From: Thermoplasmata archaeon
Lineage (GTDB): Archaea > Thermoplasmatota > Thermoplasmata > Thermoplasmatales > Thermoplasmataceae
Direction of reading: 5' to 3'
Assembly: GCA_021792045.1 (NCBI GenBank)
Contig: JAJYVJ010000095.1
Location: forward strand, 1-6,571
DNA length: 6,571 nucleotides
The notes under the pieces are model-generated. The model was given only the letters and a program-made list of their open reading frames with translations. It was not told the origin of the DNA and made no database searches. This document shows, piece by piece, positions 6,161 through 6,571 of this stretch. Made by a program: the position numbers and the translations under genes. Position 1 is the stretch's first letter; the number at the start of each line of letters is the position of its first letter.

Positions 6161-6571
6161 ATGCTGAATATTGGTGTCATAGGTGGAAGCACAGCGGAGA
6201 AAAAATATCTGGAAATAGCCGAAAAAATTGGACGCTTGCTCGCATCCAGAAATGTTGTAGTAATATGCGGAGGAAAAAATGGCGTGATGGAATCGGTATC
6301 CCGCGGAGTTCATGACGCAGGTGGAATTGTCGTGGGCATCCTTCCAGGATTGTCGACTTCGGAGGGCAATGCGCACCTGACTGTAGCTATTCCAACTGGG
6401 ATTGGTTATGCAAGAAATTTCCTTATAGTGCGTGCTTCCGATGCGTTGATAGCGATAGATGGGTCAACCGGAACGCTCTCTGAGGCTTCATTTGCCCTTA
6501 CAGAAGGAAAATCAGTTGTTTCAATCAACACACACATTGAGATAAAACTTAAGAATGGGGATGGTAAACTC
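6161..6571 (+). CDS. LOG/SLOG-superfamily nucleotide-binding protein (TIGR00725-like), 3' truncated by window
   Basis: The 137 codons visible encode a Rossmann-like fold related to LOG cytokinin-activating phosphoribohydrolases and DprA (the SLOG superfamily), often mislabelled lysine decarboxylase. Seen: N-terminal strand-loop NIGVIGGST (3-11), VVVICGGKNGVMESVSRG (32-49, nucleotide-binding turn), AGGIVVGILPG (53-63), IPTGIGYARNFLIVRASDALIAIDG (77-101) and the phosphate-loop element GSTGTLSEA (101-109) with Glu108. Canonical LOG proteins have PGGxGTxxE here and TIGR00725 members usually GGxxGTLSE, so this copy keeps G-T and the glutamate but has Ser102 in place of the second Gly. Members are usually about 150-170 residues, so only a short C-terminal tail is missing. 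No substrate is established for this subfamily as far as I know; hydrolysis of, or binding to, a nucleotide is the family-level expectation. The ATG at 6161 is preceded by a 3-codon frame ending in an overlapping TAATG. A leaderless start is also possible. Confidence 0.88.
   Translation, partial: MLNIGVIGGSTAEKKYLEIAEKIGRLLASRNVVVICGGKNGVMESVSRGVHDAGGIVVGILPGLSTSEGNAHLTVAIPTGIGYARNFLIVRASDALIAIDGSTGTLSEASFALTEGKSVVSINTHIEIKLKNGDGKL

Noticed and set aside
6001..6376. Minus-strand 63- and 72-codon frames upstream of ClC
   Set aside because: They cover the divergent promoter region and the antisense of the LOG-like gene, which has clear family motifs on the plus strand.
4217..6571. A functional signalling system made of the ClC CBS domains and the LOG-like protein
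   Set aside because: The genes are divergent, both families are common alone, and only the shared general theme of nucleotide binding connects them.

Overview
The window reads as a chromosomal housekeeping segment from an archaeon, most probably a member of the Thermoplasmatales or a close relative. The basis is an archaeal-class methionine adenosyltransferase whose closest remembered match in motif layout is the Methanocaldococcus enzyme, AGG/ATA-rich codon use, moderate-to-low GC with AT-rich TATA-type promoters about 25 bases before the starts, and little sign of Shine-Dalgarno sites. The genus is inference. No mobile element, CRISPR array, rRNA or tRNA was found, and there are no obvious signs of horizontal transfer.

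Layout. Bases 1-749 (minus) hold the N-terminal 249 codons of purH, cut by the left edge. A 121-139 base AT-rich divergent region follows, then the archaeal SAM synthetase gene on the plus strand (889-2094, better started at 889 than at 871). It runs tail-to-tail into a GTG-started GNAT acetyltransferase on the minus strand (2091-2558) with a 4-base overlap. A 342-base gap without a convincing gene (2559-2900) follows. Next come two membrane-protein genes on the minus strand: a 12-helix MFS transporter (2901-4154) and, upstream of it, a ClC-type chloride channel/transporter with a C-terminal CBS pair (4217-6031). The MFS gene has its own strong TATA box in the 62-base gap, so it need not be in an operon with ClC. 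On the plus strand, divergent from ClC, a SLOG/LOG-like nucleotide-binding protein (TIGR00725-like) begins at 6161 and runs off the right edge with 137 codons.

Functionally the genes do not form one pathway. PurH (purine synthesis, one-carbon consuming) and SAM synthetase (methyl donor supply) are both central metabolism. ClC and MFS are inner-membrane ion/solute transport. The LOG-like protein and the GNAT are of unassigned substrate. The most interesting signals are regulatory and residue-level. One is a perfect 7+7 inverted repeat with extra half-sites sitting on the predicted transcription start of the MFS gene. The other is a set of substitutions at the ion- and proton-pathway positions of the ClC protein. 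I did not see a new multi-gene system in this window.
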